Assembly: GCA_001655205.1 (NCBI GenBank) | Contig: LPNZ01011489.1 | Span: 1-22,561, forward strand | Reading direction: 5' to 3' | Source of the DNA: Lenisia limosa | Lineage: Eukaryota; Breviatea | Length of the DNA stretch: 22,561 bases | Part shown: positions 9,933 through 20,553 of the stretch, piece after piece | How positions within the stretch are numbered: position 1 is the stretch's first letter | Layout of the letters: the number at the start of each line of letters is the position of its first letter | Translations under genes and position numbers: made by a program | The notes under the pieces: generated by a model | Databases searched by the model: none | Seen by the model: the letters and a program-made list of their open reading frames with translations, nothing else | Told to the model about the DNA's origin: nothing

Positions 9933-12875
9933 ATGAGTACTCTGAGGAAAGTCTTATATTCTCTCCATCCTGAATGCCATGGAGATTTTTGCCTTCCTGT
10001 AGATGGCACTAAGGTGACATTTGGTCGTAAAAAGGAATGTGATGTCCATGTTCGTGATCCTAGGGTCTCTGGAAGACATTGCAGCTTTTACATTTGTTCC
10101 AGCGATGACAAAGTTATCGTCGAAGACCTTGGAGCAAAAAACAAGGTGTTTTTGAATGGAGTTGCTATTCTCCCCAATCAAACCAAAACTTTAGAACAAG
10201 ATGATATTATTGTCCTTGGAAACACTGATGTCAAAGCTGCAAAGGCAAACAACAAGCAATCTGAATGTTTGTGGAGGTACTTCTTCTATCATTTTTGTTT
10301 GGGCCATTCCTATCAATAGCCATTCATGATAGTAGTGTTTGTTGCACTTCGTGTGTCCTACATTGACGAAGATGAGGACTCAACTGCCACGGATAGTGGC
10401 GAAGACCTTCCGATTGAACGTATGAAACGGGGTGTTTGGTTTTTTTTGTTTTTTTTTTGGATTAAAAAAACAGACATAGTATGATATCTTTCATTTTCCC
10501 CCCTTTCCAACATTTTTAGCGGAAGTGAACGACCTTCCTCCACCAGCTGACCCTTCCACTTCTTCAATCTCCCTGAAATCAGACATTTCAGCTGTGCCTC
10601 AGGTGCCTTCTGGTTGGTCTTCCGCATAGGTCTCATGCATTGTCAACAATTTACCACTAAGCAAAAACATGAGTAAATGGAAATGATGACATATTACTAC
10701 GTAACAAATGATATACATACTAATATCGATATATTGTTGTGGTGAAAAATACATGTTCAACAGGATATTATGTACTATACTAATTACATATTACATGAAA
10801 AGATGATGTAAAGCTTGGTGGTCCGATTGTTATTTCTACTTTTGGAAGAAATTTATGGTTTTCATTGCAACTATTTTTTCCACATCCTTCATTCATCAGA
10901 TCCAATTGTCAAATCGGACACAATTGACCGTACTCCTTCAGCTACCCCCAAAGAACCTTCTCCTACTCCTTCGCCTTCTCCTACACCTACACGTATGCGC
11001 AAGGGGGTCACGGGATGTTTGGTCATGGATGAAAGTATGGTCACTCCTTTACGGTGGCAATGACATCCCCATTACCTTGAAAAGAGTTTTCATTCCCTAG
11101 CCTCCCTCAAACGTGGTCGTACTGACGCTCTGGCCGAAAATATGATGTGTGGAATCTGCATGGACATCCTTCACAAGCCGGTTTCTGTCCTCCCTTGTCT
11201 GCACAACTATTGCTCGTTTGTGGTGGTATCACCTTCAATCTAAGATTCACTGGGTGCGACAAATATGGTAGCTTACAGTTTTGTGATATTTTTTTAAGGT
11301 GACAAGTGGAGGCTACTTTTGGATTAGTTGACATTTTTAGAGCCTGCTACGCTACTTCGAAGTTACAGTGTTGCGCACATTGCCAAGCGGAAATCAAAGA
11401 GTAAGCCATGTTGATGAGAAAGTTAACATTGAAGTTATAATAGTTGAGTTTTAATCCAATTCTCAAATGCTGTTCTGATAAAGTAGCGTGCAAAAGAACC
11501 ACCAGCTGGCCAGCATCATTGAAACCTTCCTTACTGAGCACCCCTCTCGTCGCCGTGACCCGGACGAACTAAAGGATATGGACGAAATGGATACAGTCGA
11601 GGTGAGCAAGAATATGTTTACTACTTCTAGATTGGGGTTGCTTGAATGATCATTTTTTGGTCATTTCTCCATTGTTAATCTCACACTCAATATTAAGTTG
11701 AAAGCACCGAAGCGCCATCGAGGCTACAACGCGTTTTCTGACGACGAGTCCGAGAATGAAAGTGATGAGGAAGAACTTTGTCCCACTTGTAACACAAGAA
11801 GTGAGGGGTTGTTTACGTTCAATTCATATAGAGTTGTTTTTGAGTTATTTTTGACAAAGTGCCTTACTGTGTTTCACTACTCTGTAGACCCTCTCTGCAA
11901 TGATCAAACCAGACACGTACAGTATGGGGATCATTTTTTCGGTAACATTTTCATATAGTTACGATATATGATATGATTTATTTTCAGTGGTTATTCCTGC
12001 TTTTTTGATTGTTCAGCTGCACCATCTGCTATGGAAATAGGAACCAGAACAACCTCACTGCATGTATGGAAATGATCTTTGTTGAAACATAGTGTGGTTT
12101 TGTTTTGACATTTCTAGGTTTTGTTTGTAAGTCAAGTTACTGTGAAAACTGTCGCCCTGCAAAGTTCAAGGATTATCCTCCAACTTTCCCTACAGCCTTC
12201 CCCCAAAACAATCCTGTGAGTACCTTGCAACTCTTGAATTGTTCTCATCCTCCCAGTCTGAGTTGAAAACAACTGTGGACTACATACGCACTCACTCCTC
12301 TCTTCCCGAGTACCACCAAAGACTTGGTGAAATTCTTGAAAGCAAGGAGGTTCAAGATCTTCTTGGTTTGCGAGTGGAGTGTACTGAGGCTTGTCATCTT
12401 CCTTAGTTTTCCTCAATTATCCGTTCAACCTTTGATTTCTTAGGAAATGGAAAGTTCTCTTCTGAAGAAGTCGTCTGCAGATCTTGCTTCGCGAATACTA
12501 TCAAAAACTACCTCATCTATGCTTATAGAAAGGAAATCCCAAAGGATAAGTATGAGGGCTCTCTGTATCTTTCATCAACTGGAATTTCTGACTTTTCATT
12601 TCAATTACAATGGGGTTTTGTGTGTCTCATTATAAGTTAGCTGACCTTCTAGGCTTCCTCCTGCAATTGCAGCACGTAGCGACTGCTGGTGGGGTAAACA
12701 TTGTAAGCGGGGAAACGTAAGAATGTGGAACTCAAAAGGCAAAAAGCTGGGGTTTTTTAAATCCCTCCCAAAATATCCCAATGAGCATGCTTTGACCTCT
12801 TAAGGCCGTACCCAGTCCAGACACCCACATGCTGAAAAATTGAACCACATCTGTGAGCAAACTAGAAGAGGGTAG
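9933..12875 (+). CDS. CHFR: CHFR-type E3 ubiquitin ligase (FHA, RING, Cys-rich, PBZ zinc finger)
   Basis: Fifteen exons give 515 residues. Exon ends: 9933-10244, 10320-10419, 10520-10612, 10900-11034, 11101-11215, 11341-11400, 11487-11601, 11698-11800, 11888-11921, 12017-12063, 12118-12215, 12257-12365, 12444-12549, 12653-12702, 12805-12875. Residues 1-100 are an FHA domain (G31-R32, S46-x2-H49). The RING has C230, C233, C246, H248, C251, C254, C263 and C266. An acidic Ser patch (FSDDESENESDEEE) and a Cys-rich region follow. The C-terminus is a PBZ finger: C487, C493, H501 and H507, with HCRTQ and LNHICEQTR as in animal CHFR. CHFR delays mitotic entry and binds poly(ADP-ribose); role here is by homology. 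The first intron is unusual: phase agrees only with a GC-AG intron (AAG|GCAAAC at 10244), while the GT site at 10276 breaks the frame. The 3' end lies 119 bases from that of the convergent SBP2-like gene. Confidence 0.88.
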
Positions 12876-12994
12876 AGTGGTGATTTGTTTTGTGATTATT
12901 TATTTCTTTTTTCTTTAATGAGCACATTGAGATGTGAAAAATTAAATAATAACATCAGTCATGGGGAAAAGTAAAAAGAAAGTACAGTAATAGC

Positions 12995-15900
12995 TTAGAG
13001 AGACAGGTTGTCGTTTGGAGAATGTGGCTCTGGGGAGCTCTTTAGTCGAAGGAGAAATTGCTCAATCTGAATAATGAAATATGTGCAGAAGACCTCCTAA
13101 AGGTGGAGAAGAAACCAACAGACTACTTTTTCATGAAAAAAAGAATTAAACCTTTTCCCTCTCAACAGTGTCCCCATTGCCAACTTCTTTCTCTTCATTC
13201 CATTCTTGAACGTAATTCACCGGTCTGGTCTGAAGAGAATGTGCAGAGTGGACAACAGGCAGGGGAACTACAACAGTTTAAGACACATCACTTTCATTTC
13301 TATCACAAATAGTTGACTAAAAAGCATATTAAATGATACAAGAAATGAAAATGTACCACAAAACTAAGAATAAAAGTGGCTAACCTTCCTTAGGAATAAA
13401 GATTTTCACTGCAACTTCACCAATGCTGCGTTCCTCATTATCCTAAAATGATGTTAAAATACTAAAAAAGGCCACAATATCTTCATTTCCCTCAGAAATA
13501 TGAGATGATCAGTATGTTGCAATGACAAAAAAAAGGTTGACCCAACCATTCGTAAAAAGTCCAACGTTCGCTGTTTTGCTGCTTTTTGTGCAAGGCGGTA
13601 TGCTCTTCCTCCCTTGGCGGGGCTGGTATCTGAAGCAGAATAAATCAATTTCGAATAGGAATTTGTTCAGTTTTAGGTCTTAACACCCATGAACACCTTC
13701 ATTGTTTTCTTGGCCAAGGGGTGCCTCGTTTTCCTCTTCAACTAAGCAGTAAATATAGGTAGGGGCGGAGTACTTGAGTGGTTTGATAATTCCTAAATAA
13801 ACACTAATGCAGATGAAAATGCATCTCAAGAACGTATGAAAACAGATGTGACAAAGTCATTGTGCTATTACGCTATTACCTGGCTGAGGAATGGAAAGGG
13901 ACTCTTGGGAAATAACTGTTTCAACTTCAACACTTTCTGGATCCAAAGAAGGCTAAATATGTTAACCGAATCAAGCATCAATAAATTACCAAATGATATT
14001 ATTTATAATATTATCCACCCCAACATGTGAAAACAAACAAGTTTTACTCACCAAACAAGTTCCTAAAGCAAGAGCACATTGTGCATTAAATTCCTTAAAC
14101 TTGTCCTGTAATCGTTTTGCGTGATTCTGGAACATAAAATAGCTGAACGAAATTGACAAGATAATTTGGAAAAAGTGTACAAGAAATCCAGCAAACCACA
14201 ATTTTGGTCCAAGAAGGGGTCAGGGGCTCAGATGAGAGGATTCCAGCACATGAATTCTGAAAAGTCACTTATACGATAATATTATTCTATAAAGCCTTTG
14301 ATGTCTGCAATTCTAACTCTTTGGCACCTCCTGAATCTGTGACATAAGACGGATTTAGGAGTGCAGGGGCTATTGTCCTTATTCATGAGTCTAATCCTTG
14401 TAGGTATGATGGGGAGGCACGCAGAAAGCTGTGTGCACAAAGTTGTAAGGCAAATGATTGGGTGAATGAATATTGTACTATAATCCAATATCTCTAAGAA
14501 GCGTGATGGTGTGGACGGCTTCGGACAGATACTACCTTATTTTGTATTTCTGATTGCTATATAATACTAACTCACAAGACATACCGTCTGTCTTTTGATT
14601 GCCCGTGCTAGCATGGAGCTTCGTAACGCAAAAACAACAGGAATATCTAACTTGGGTAATTTTGGGAACTGGGTTAGATAAATTTGAATTGTTAATATGC
14701 GATTGATTGCGAGAAGTCTTCAATCACTCACAAAAGGCAATGTATAATCAAGGTTGGGTTTCGGTATTCTTGTGTAAATCCACCCACTATGGAATTCGGC
14801 AGCTTTCAGAATTTGATAAATTTTGGCATCTGTCCCAGCTTTACCAATAATTTGCTCAATATTTGTCACCATTACGATACCTGAGTAATTTAATGTTTCA
14901 AGAAAGAAAATACACTCAAGGAAATTATCAATACAGCTCAGGCAAACCTTCCAGTTTATTAGCAACAGCCTTGGTAGTTACCTCATTGAGTCCACGACAG
15001 AAACACAGCTTTGGTTTTTTGTTGCCTTTGGCCTAAGAACATGACGGTTGAAGCTGAAGATTGCCAATAATCAACACCAAAACCTTTTTCTTTCTTTCCA
15101 TCTGAATTTTGTCTAATGCAACCAAAAACTCGTAAACCTGCCTAGTTCGGTCAACGGTACTAAACCCAAACCTATCCAGTCTTTCCGTCACAACTTGGTA
15201 GCAATAGTCTCTAACTAAGGGAGTTGTCTTTTTCTTTTGAAAAAGCTTCATGACACTACTGTCAACTTTACCAGAATGTGCTGCTTCCTGGATGGACATC
15301 CCATGTTCTTGTTCAAAAGTGTTAGACTGCAAAGTGAGCATATGTCGCAAAAAAAGTACTTAGTACCTAGAATGAGAAGAGTGAAACATTTGAATTGTCT
15401 CATAGTGTTCTTATAAAAATGCACAAACCTGGTCAGGCTGCTCACGCTTTTCTTTTAGTGACTCTTCTGGATCGATTCCGGGTTGTTCTTTCTTTTGTGT
15501 GGGGTCTTTTAAAGGCTACAATGATATTATGGGAAACTTGCACACCATTTTTCTATTCGGGCTTCCGTCAATAAACTCAATTAATGATTCTGTTTATGGT
15601 ACATTGTAACTCGATTGCAACATAGAAAACGGAATACTATATCACACCCACCACGCCGTTCTGCTGCATCCAAAAGTCAAGTCTCTCCTCATTTCGCGTT
15701 TGAACTGTTCGAGTCAAATGCAGACTTGTCTGGAGGGTGGAGATTTTCCTGTTCAATTAAAAAGAAACTAAAAGAAGTGTCAATATATGTAAAGTTAATT
15801 TTCACAGTTGTTATTTGAAAATACAAGCGATACAGTTCACGAGAAAATAAATGGTGACATACTTTGGGGGTTTTGACTGTTGGGGCGTTCTCTAAATTAT

Positions 15901-16225
15901 ATAAACGCGGTTTCCCTAAAAAAGAACTATATATGAAGAACGCAAAAAGCTGTGTACCCAGTGTTGTAAGACAAACGACTGGGTGAATAAATACCATATC
16001 ATAATCCAATATCTCTGATAAACGTGATGGTGTGGACGGTTTCGCTGGATACAAGCTTGTTATATGTTCCATCTTATCAATCAATTATTAATGATAAAAC
16101 TCAAATAATTAAAACTAACTTTTACAGTATTTGCGGATTCATGTTGCTTTGATGGAAGTAGTTCATCAATAGGGTGTGGCCTGCTTTTCTTCTTCTTCCT
16201 TCGAGACTTGGCAGCAAAAGGTCCA
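12995..16225 (-). CDS. SECIS-binding protein 2-like protein with L7Ae RNA-binding domain (N-terminus incomplete)
   Basis: Phase-consistent exons: 15729-15652, 15515-15429, 15326-15084, 15032-14948, 14880-14788, 14646-14585, 14256-14200, 14126-14052, 13952-13880, 13741-13697, 13629-13547, 13442-13385, 13267-13152 and 13096-12995 (stop TAA). Likely upstream exons are 16225-16126 (SRRKKKKSRPHPIDELL, NLS-like) and 15915-15863; their phase does not fit, so this part is uncertain. The core resembles the SBP2 module: a helical lead-in (TRQVYEFLVALDKIQMERKK), then an L7Ae fold with PKLCFCRGLNEVTTKAV, GIVMVTNIEQIIGKAGTD, NIPVVFALRSSMLARAIK and SCAGIL. SBP2 binds the kink-turn of SECIS elements and recruits the selenocysteine elongation factor. 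A charged tail of about 200 residues after L7Ae is not a feature I know from SBP2. Another L7Ae/kink-turn protein is the main alternative. Two introns or flanks carry repeat copies A and B. Confidence 0.7.
14411..14550 (+). repeat. Dispersed repeat, copy A (intronic)
   Basis: The plus strand reads AAGCTGTGTGCACAAAGTTG, then TGATTGGGTGAATGAATA, ATAATCCAATATCTCT, GTGATGGTGTGGACGGCTTC and AGATACTACCTTATTTTG. It matches copy B at about 80% by eye over the core, and copy C over its right two thirds. It lies inside the intron 14257-14584 of the SBP2-like gene, antisense to that gene. Confidence 0.8.
15933..16067 (+). repeat. Dispersed repeat, copy B (intronic or between exons)
   Basis: The plus strand reads AAAAAGCTGTGTACCCAGTG, then CGACTGGGTGAATAAATA, ATAATCCAATATCTCT, GTGATGGTGTGGACGGTTTC and GGATACAAGCTTGTTAT, in the same order as copy A. 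It is antisense to the SBP2-like gene and lies between two of its probable N-terminal exons. Its left edge is within 20 bases of the splice acceptor proposed at 15916. Confidence 0.8.
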
Positions 16226-17026
16226 CTGAAGGAATTAGGGAGTCTGGTTTCAATTTGGAAATGATTATTATATGATATGTAGTATTAAATGTATTATATC
16301 ATATATCATATCATATATCGATATATATATATATATTATATGTCATATAAAGTATATCATATACAATCCCATAACAAAAAACAAATAAAAAGGTGCCAAA
16401 ATATTAGTACAGTAATGTCCCTCACAACGAAATTCAACACTACTTCATCTCATTCACCAAGTGATAGGTTTAACCTATTCGCAATAATATTTCGCTCAGA
16501 AAGTCGAATAATGAGTCAACAACTTACCCCTTTGATTAAATAGAAAATATGGGAGAGAAAAAATACAATAAATCCTTGAAAGCTTGATTTCAAGAATAGT
16601 GAAAGATTATAGGAAGGCTCACTTTGTAAACGTAGCCACATTTTGTAAGGTTAACCTAGAATACATTAAAATATAATAGAAAGCAGAGTATTGAATATAA
16701 CCAACGTTGACGGCTTAAACTTGTCTTCACGCATTATTGAAACTATTTGGCTCAATTCTATTATTATATTTGGCTTAAATCATCATATTATTATTATATT
16801 TATAACATCATGAGGAGAGAAGGGAGAGAGAGAGCGCGAGAGGGTTTGTAAGCAGGGCAGGGCCAGCAGGGCTTAGTTTATATGCTTTTATACATGATCG
16901 CGGGTACAAAGTCACCATCCCGCGACCCTGCGAAGAACAAATATAATAATAATAATCTGGGGTAACGCACAACAAAATTGATTTTGCCAAAGGTCGGGTT
17001 TCAATTTAGAAGGTCAACATATGTGA
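16226..17026. other. AT-rich spacer with microsatellites
   Basis: This part is very AT-rich. A TATATC/ATATAT microsatellite covers about 16285-16365. A GA-rich run (GAGAGAGAGCGCGAGAGGG) sits near 16825. It must contain the missing 5' end and promoter of the SBP2-like gene, but I could not place a start codon with support. Nothing else was recognised. Confidence 0.45.
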
Positions 17027-17098
17027 GGGTTGTTGGTCTAGTGGTATGATTCTCGCTTAGGGTGCGAGAGGTCCCGGGATCGATCCCCGGATGACCCC
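17027..17098 (+). tRNA. tRNA-Pro (anticodon AGG)
   Basis: A full cloverleaf can be drawn. The acceptor arm GGGTTGT (17027-17033) pairs with ATGACCC (17091-17097), with C at 17098 as discriminator. The anticodon arm CTCGC/GCGAG encloses the loop TTAGGGT, anticodon AGG at 17059-17061. The T arm CCGGG/CCCGG encloses ATCGATC; the first loop base is A where T is usual. Box A-like and B-like sequences are internal. A T run starts at 17099 and should stop RNA polymerase III. There is no intron. The gene stands alone, 205 bases before the CCR4 start. Confidence 0.95.
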
Positions 17099-17302
17099 TT
17101 TTTTATTTTCAACCCAAATTTGCTTTTGTTTGGATAAGCTATTGTTTTTTTCAATCCTGAATTTTAAAAATTGGCCTCTTGTTGCTTGTTTTCTTTTGAC
17201 ATATTTATTTTTTCTAATAGAAGTGATTTCTTTTAGCCTGTTTAATTCTAAGTTATCCTCTTGATTGACACTCTCCAGTTTCATTTCAGGCAATGTAGAG
17301 TT

Positions 17303-20300
17303 ATGTATCCTAAGAGCCAAAATAATAGAAGGGCGTCCTTAAATAAGGGCGGAGGGAGAGTTCAGTTATCTTCCAAAAGTATCAATAGTCCCCCTTTCCA
17401 GCCCCAGCAGCTTACTAAGTTCTATGATGACCAACATTCTAACTCAGAAGAAGACCCAAACAACTGGGATATTCTCAATTTGGCCTCTCATGGACTCAGG
17501 GTTCTGAGTCCATCTGTTGGAAACTACACCCACATCACCTTTCTGGTTTGTATTTGGAATGGTTTGGAAGTAGTAATCATTTTTAGCTCTTGAATAACAA
17601 TAACTTGGCCAATCTGCCTGGGTCAGTGTTCCGTTCCCTCCCCTCCCTCACAACCTTGGATGTTTCCTACAACAAGCTGTCGTCGCTCCCTGTAAGCTTA
17701 TCAGGGGGGATTTTTGATTTTGTTAAATAAAATAAGGCGAAAATTATGTTTTCTTTTTGGTGAAGCTTCATTTTTTTGAAGAGTGACGTTTTCCTCACTA
17801 TTCAGCCTGAGATCGGAGAAGTCCTCAAGCTGGAGGGGCTGAGCTTTGCGCATAACAAGGTCACTTCCCTCCCAATACAATTTGGAAAGCTATCAAATTT
17901 GAGGCGCCTTGACTTGTAAGTAGAGAGCTGGAGTGATATTCACCCCCAATATTTTGAAATTTATGTTGTAGTGATGGAAACCCGCTGAACTTCCCCGAAT
18001 CCAACATTATGAACAAAGGAGAGACTCAGATCATTCGATACTTGAATGGCTTTCTTGATAGTGGGGGATGGTTAATGTGGAGGAAAAACATTTTTCTTGT
18101 TCTGAACGACAATGACTTCTTCCAGAAATGGCTCCGATTCCGCGTCAATGGTATCGCAACAACGCTAAAAATCCTCGAAGTAGGGAGAGTTGCTGGTTGT
18201 ACCCCACAGCGGATGAGTATAATTTTCCAGGTGTTCGTGTGATGGTGCATAACATCCTTGCCGCGTGCTATGCTTCTGAATCGGTAGGATTGTTTTCCTA
18301 TCGTGTGGCTGAAGGTCACACAATTCTAATCAGCAAATGTCAAAAAAAAAAAAAAAGAATCCAAGTTACTGAATAACGAAACTAAGCCTCACGGTTTCAG
18401 ATGTACCCCTATTGTGAGCCATGGTGCCTCTCATGGCCGCATCGGTTGGGCTTGGTGACTGCTTCAATTGACAGCATTGACCCTGATATCTGCTGCCTTC
18501 AGGTTTGCGCGATATTTTTGGCGTGTGTGTTACTATTCTTTTACAAGTTTTGCTAACACCCTTTTGTGAAAAGGTAGTCATACTTTGTAGGAGGTTGCTT
18601 CTTCAGCCTTCCATGATGAGCTTGTTCCACTTTTAGCCACTGGGGGAATGCGAGGGTGTTATGGTCAGAAGAGCCGCGCACGCACCATGGCTTCGGAACA
18701 AGCCATGGCTGTTGATGGTTGTGCCACTTTCTTCAGCACGGATAAGTAGGCTTATGACAACGAAAAGAGTTAACTTTCAGGTTTACTCTTCTTGAGGAGC
18801 ACATCATCTCATATCAAACTATTATTATGGCTCGACCAGAGTTCAAGTTTAATCATGACGGTTGGCTGGCAAATGTTTCTTCCGCTTAATCAGTCATTTA
18901 ATTGTTCTCGAAAATGTTGGGATAGTCTGATATTTTGTATGTTACTGCAACTAATCATTAAGGCCTGAATACCGCCTGCAGTTGTGACAATTTGGCGTTA
19001 GTAACTCTCCTCCAAAATAAATTCGACCTTACCAGTATGAGAGATAAGGGATTATTTCCACCTGATAAACTGTTTGTATGCAAGAGGAATTCGGAGACTT
19101 CATCCAAAAAATGACTTCTTTTACTCAATTTATATTATTCTATGAGCCTTAGTCAGACCATCAAAATCCTACAATCTCATTACCAATTATAGGGTGTCCA
19201 GTACGACACTTTTGATTATACTTACCACGGTAGCCTATCTTGTTGTGAACGCCCACATGGTGTGGAACCCCGAGCTTTCTGACGTCAAATTGTTCCAGAC
19301 TATTCTTTGTTGCCAATGGATTGAAGATTTCCTTCAAAGTAAGCTCGGTATTCTTTTTGTCGTCAGATGTTTTCATCTTTTCCTGTAACTATTGTGTTCC
19401 TCTTACGTAACTTCTTTTTGTTTGCATATCGTATCATAATTTTGGAACTTTTTTAGATGGAGGGTCTAATATTGTAGACAACCCGCAATACCAGCCACAT
19501 CTTGTGTTCTGTGGCGACTTCAATTCATTAGTGGGAGAGGGACTCATAATGAGTACTTATCACGGTCGCATTTCCGATAAATTCTCGATAACCATCGATA
19601 TTTTACCTATCCTTTTCGAACCTACTTATAGTTGTCCCTATGCGCATTAAAAGACCATGGTCAGACACTGACCCCTTAGCCTTCAAGCCTTGTGTATCAG
19701 CTCTTGGACCAGGGAATGGTCACCGGTCGGGATGTTGGCCCTGGTTATGCCAGCTTATCACAACATGTAAGCTTAATAAAGAACATAAATTGTACATTAT
19801 AATGTTTTACAAACAAAAAAGCCTTCGCTGATCTTAGTATATTGCACTTTTAAATAATTGATACCCTTTAATATAAAAAAATAGGGTATGGGTGGCTTCA
19901 CTGAGATACATANNNNNNNNNNNNNNNNNNNNNNNNNNNNNNNNNNNNNNNNNNNNNNNNNNNNNNNNNNNNNNNNNNNNNNNNNNNNNNNNNNNNNNNN
20001 NNNNTTTGGAATTGAAAAGCGCCTATGGTCGCATGTGTGGGGAGCCAGCGTTCACAAATCTTACTGAAGAGTTTACGGGTACCATCGACTACATATGGGC
20101 TGGTTCTGGCCTAGAGGTCTCCAATGTTCTCAACCCCATAACCAAAGAGGCTTGTAATGGCAAGGTCTGTGGTTATTGTTACGCTTTATCTTTGCTTCTG
20201 CTTCCAATGATGGCTTACCCCTTAGTTGTTCCCTAACCCCACAATGCCCAGTGACCATATGGCCTTGGCTGCAGACTTCACCCCTCCTTCTCCTTGTAGG

Positions 20301-20426
20301 CACCAGGGTGGAAGGTTTATTGTGATGTTTCACTGCAATAGTACTGTTATTAATAACTCCTTTAGCTTTCTTCCTTGGGAATGGTTGGCATTAGTTGTAC
20401 AATCCATGTTTTATTTGTTTTTCTAG
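17303..20426 (+). CDS. CCR4/CNOT6 mRNA deadenylase (LRR + EEP nuclease)
   Basis: Exons: 17303-17545, 17587-17691, 17806-17915, 17972-18060, 18126-18179, 18231-18283, 18401-18502, 18591-18745, 18781-18860, 18963-19034, 19234-19338, 19457-19530, 19680-19766, 19885 to 20164 (with N gap) and 20226-20426. Phases agree throughout. Residues 1-55 are a variable leader; about 60-165 are leucine-rich repeats (NLANLPGSVFRSLPSLTTLD, SYNKLSSLP, NKVTSLPIQFGKLSNLRRLD). The rest is the endonuclease-exonuclease-phosphatase fold: MVHNILAACYA, MYPYCEPWCLSWPHR, CCLQEV with catalytic Glu at about 253, NAHMVWNPELSDVKLFQT, CGDFNSLPSS, IDYIWAG and PSDHMALAADF. CCR4 removes poly(A) tails 3' to 5' within the CCR4-NOT complex, which it contacts through its LRR. 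As read, the C-terminus runs about 45 residues past the SDH motif, where most homologues stop; an unseen intron near 20300 could remove this. Confidence 0.88.
19913..20004. other. Assembly gap (N)
   Basis: 92 undetermined bases in the CCR4 gene, between the exon beginning GMGGFTEIH and the segment LELKSAYGRMCGEP. It may hide coding sequence or an intron. Confidence 0.99.
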
Positions 20427-20553
20427 TATGGTTCTATTGATTTCTTTTTTTTATTTTAACTGTTGAAATGAATGTTTCTTTGTACACTTATTTCTGGATG
20501 GATGGGAAAACTGAGAAAAAGTTTTAAATGGGTGAGCGGAAAGCGGAAACTAA

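Noticed and set aside
12703-12720. 5' splice site at AAC|GTAAGA in the CHFR PBZ exon
   Set aside because: It leaves the last exon out of phase; the site at 12703 restores the HCRTQ of the zinc finger.
14282-14488. 68-residue minus-strand open frame as an exon
   Set aside because: It lies within an intron whose flanking exons join in phase, and it consists largely of repeat copy A.
14788-14965. Alternative L7Ae reading ending YTRIPKPNLDYTLPF
   Set aside because: Splicing at 14788 to 14646 gives EFHNIPVVFAL, which matches the L7Ae strand; the longer reading inserts residues into the fold.
15689-16084. 131-residue minus-strand open frame as an SBP2-like exon
   Set aside because: Most of it is repeat copy B, which also occurs in an unrelated gene, and its reading does not resemble SBP2. 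Only the end after the acceptor at 15916 may be an exon.
16289-16543. Plus-strand frame starting MYYIIYHIIYRYIYIYY
   Set aside because: The start is translated TA microsatellite and no splice or homology support was seen.
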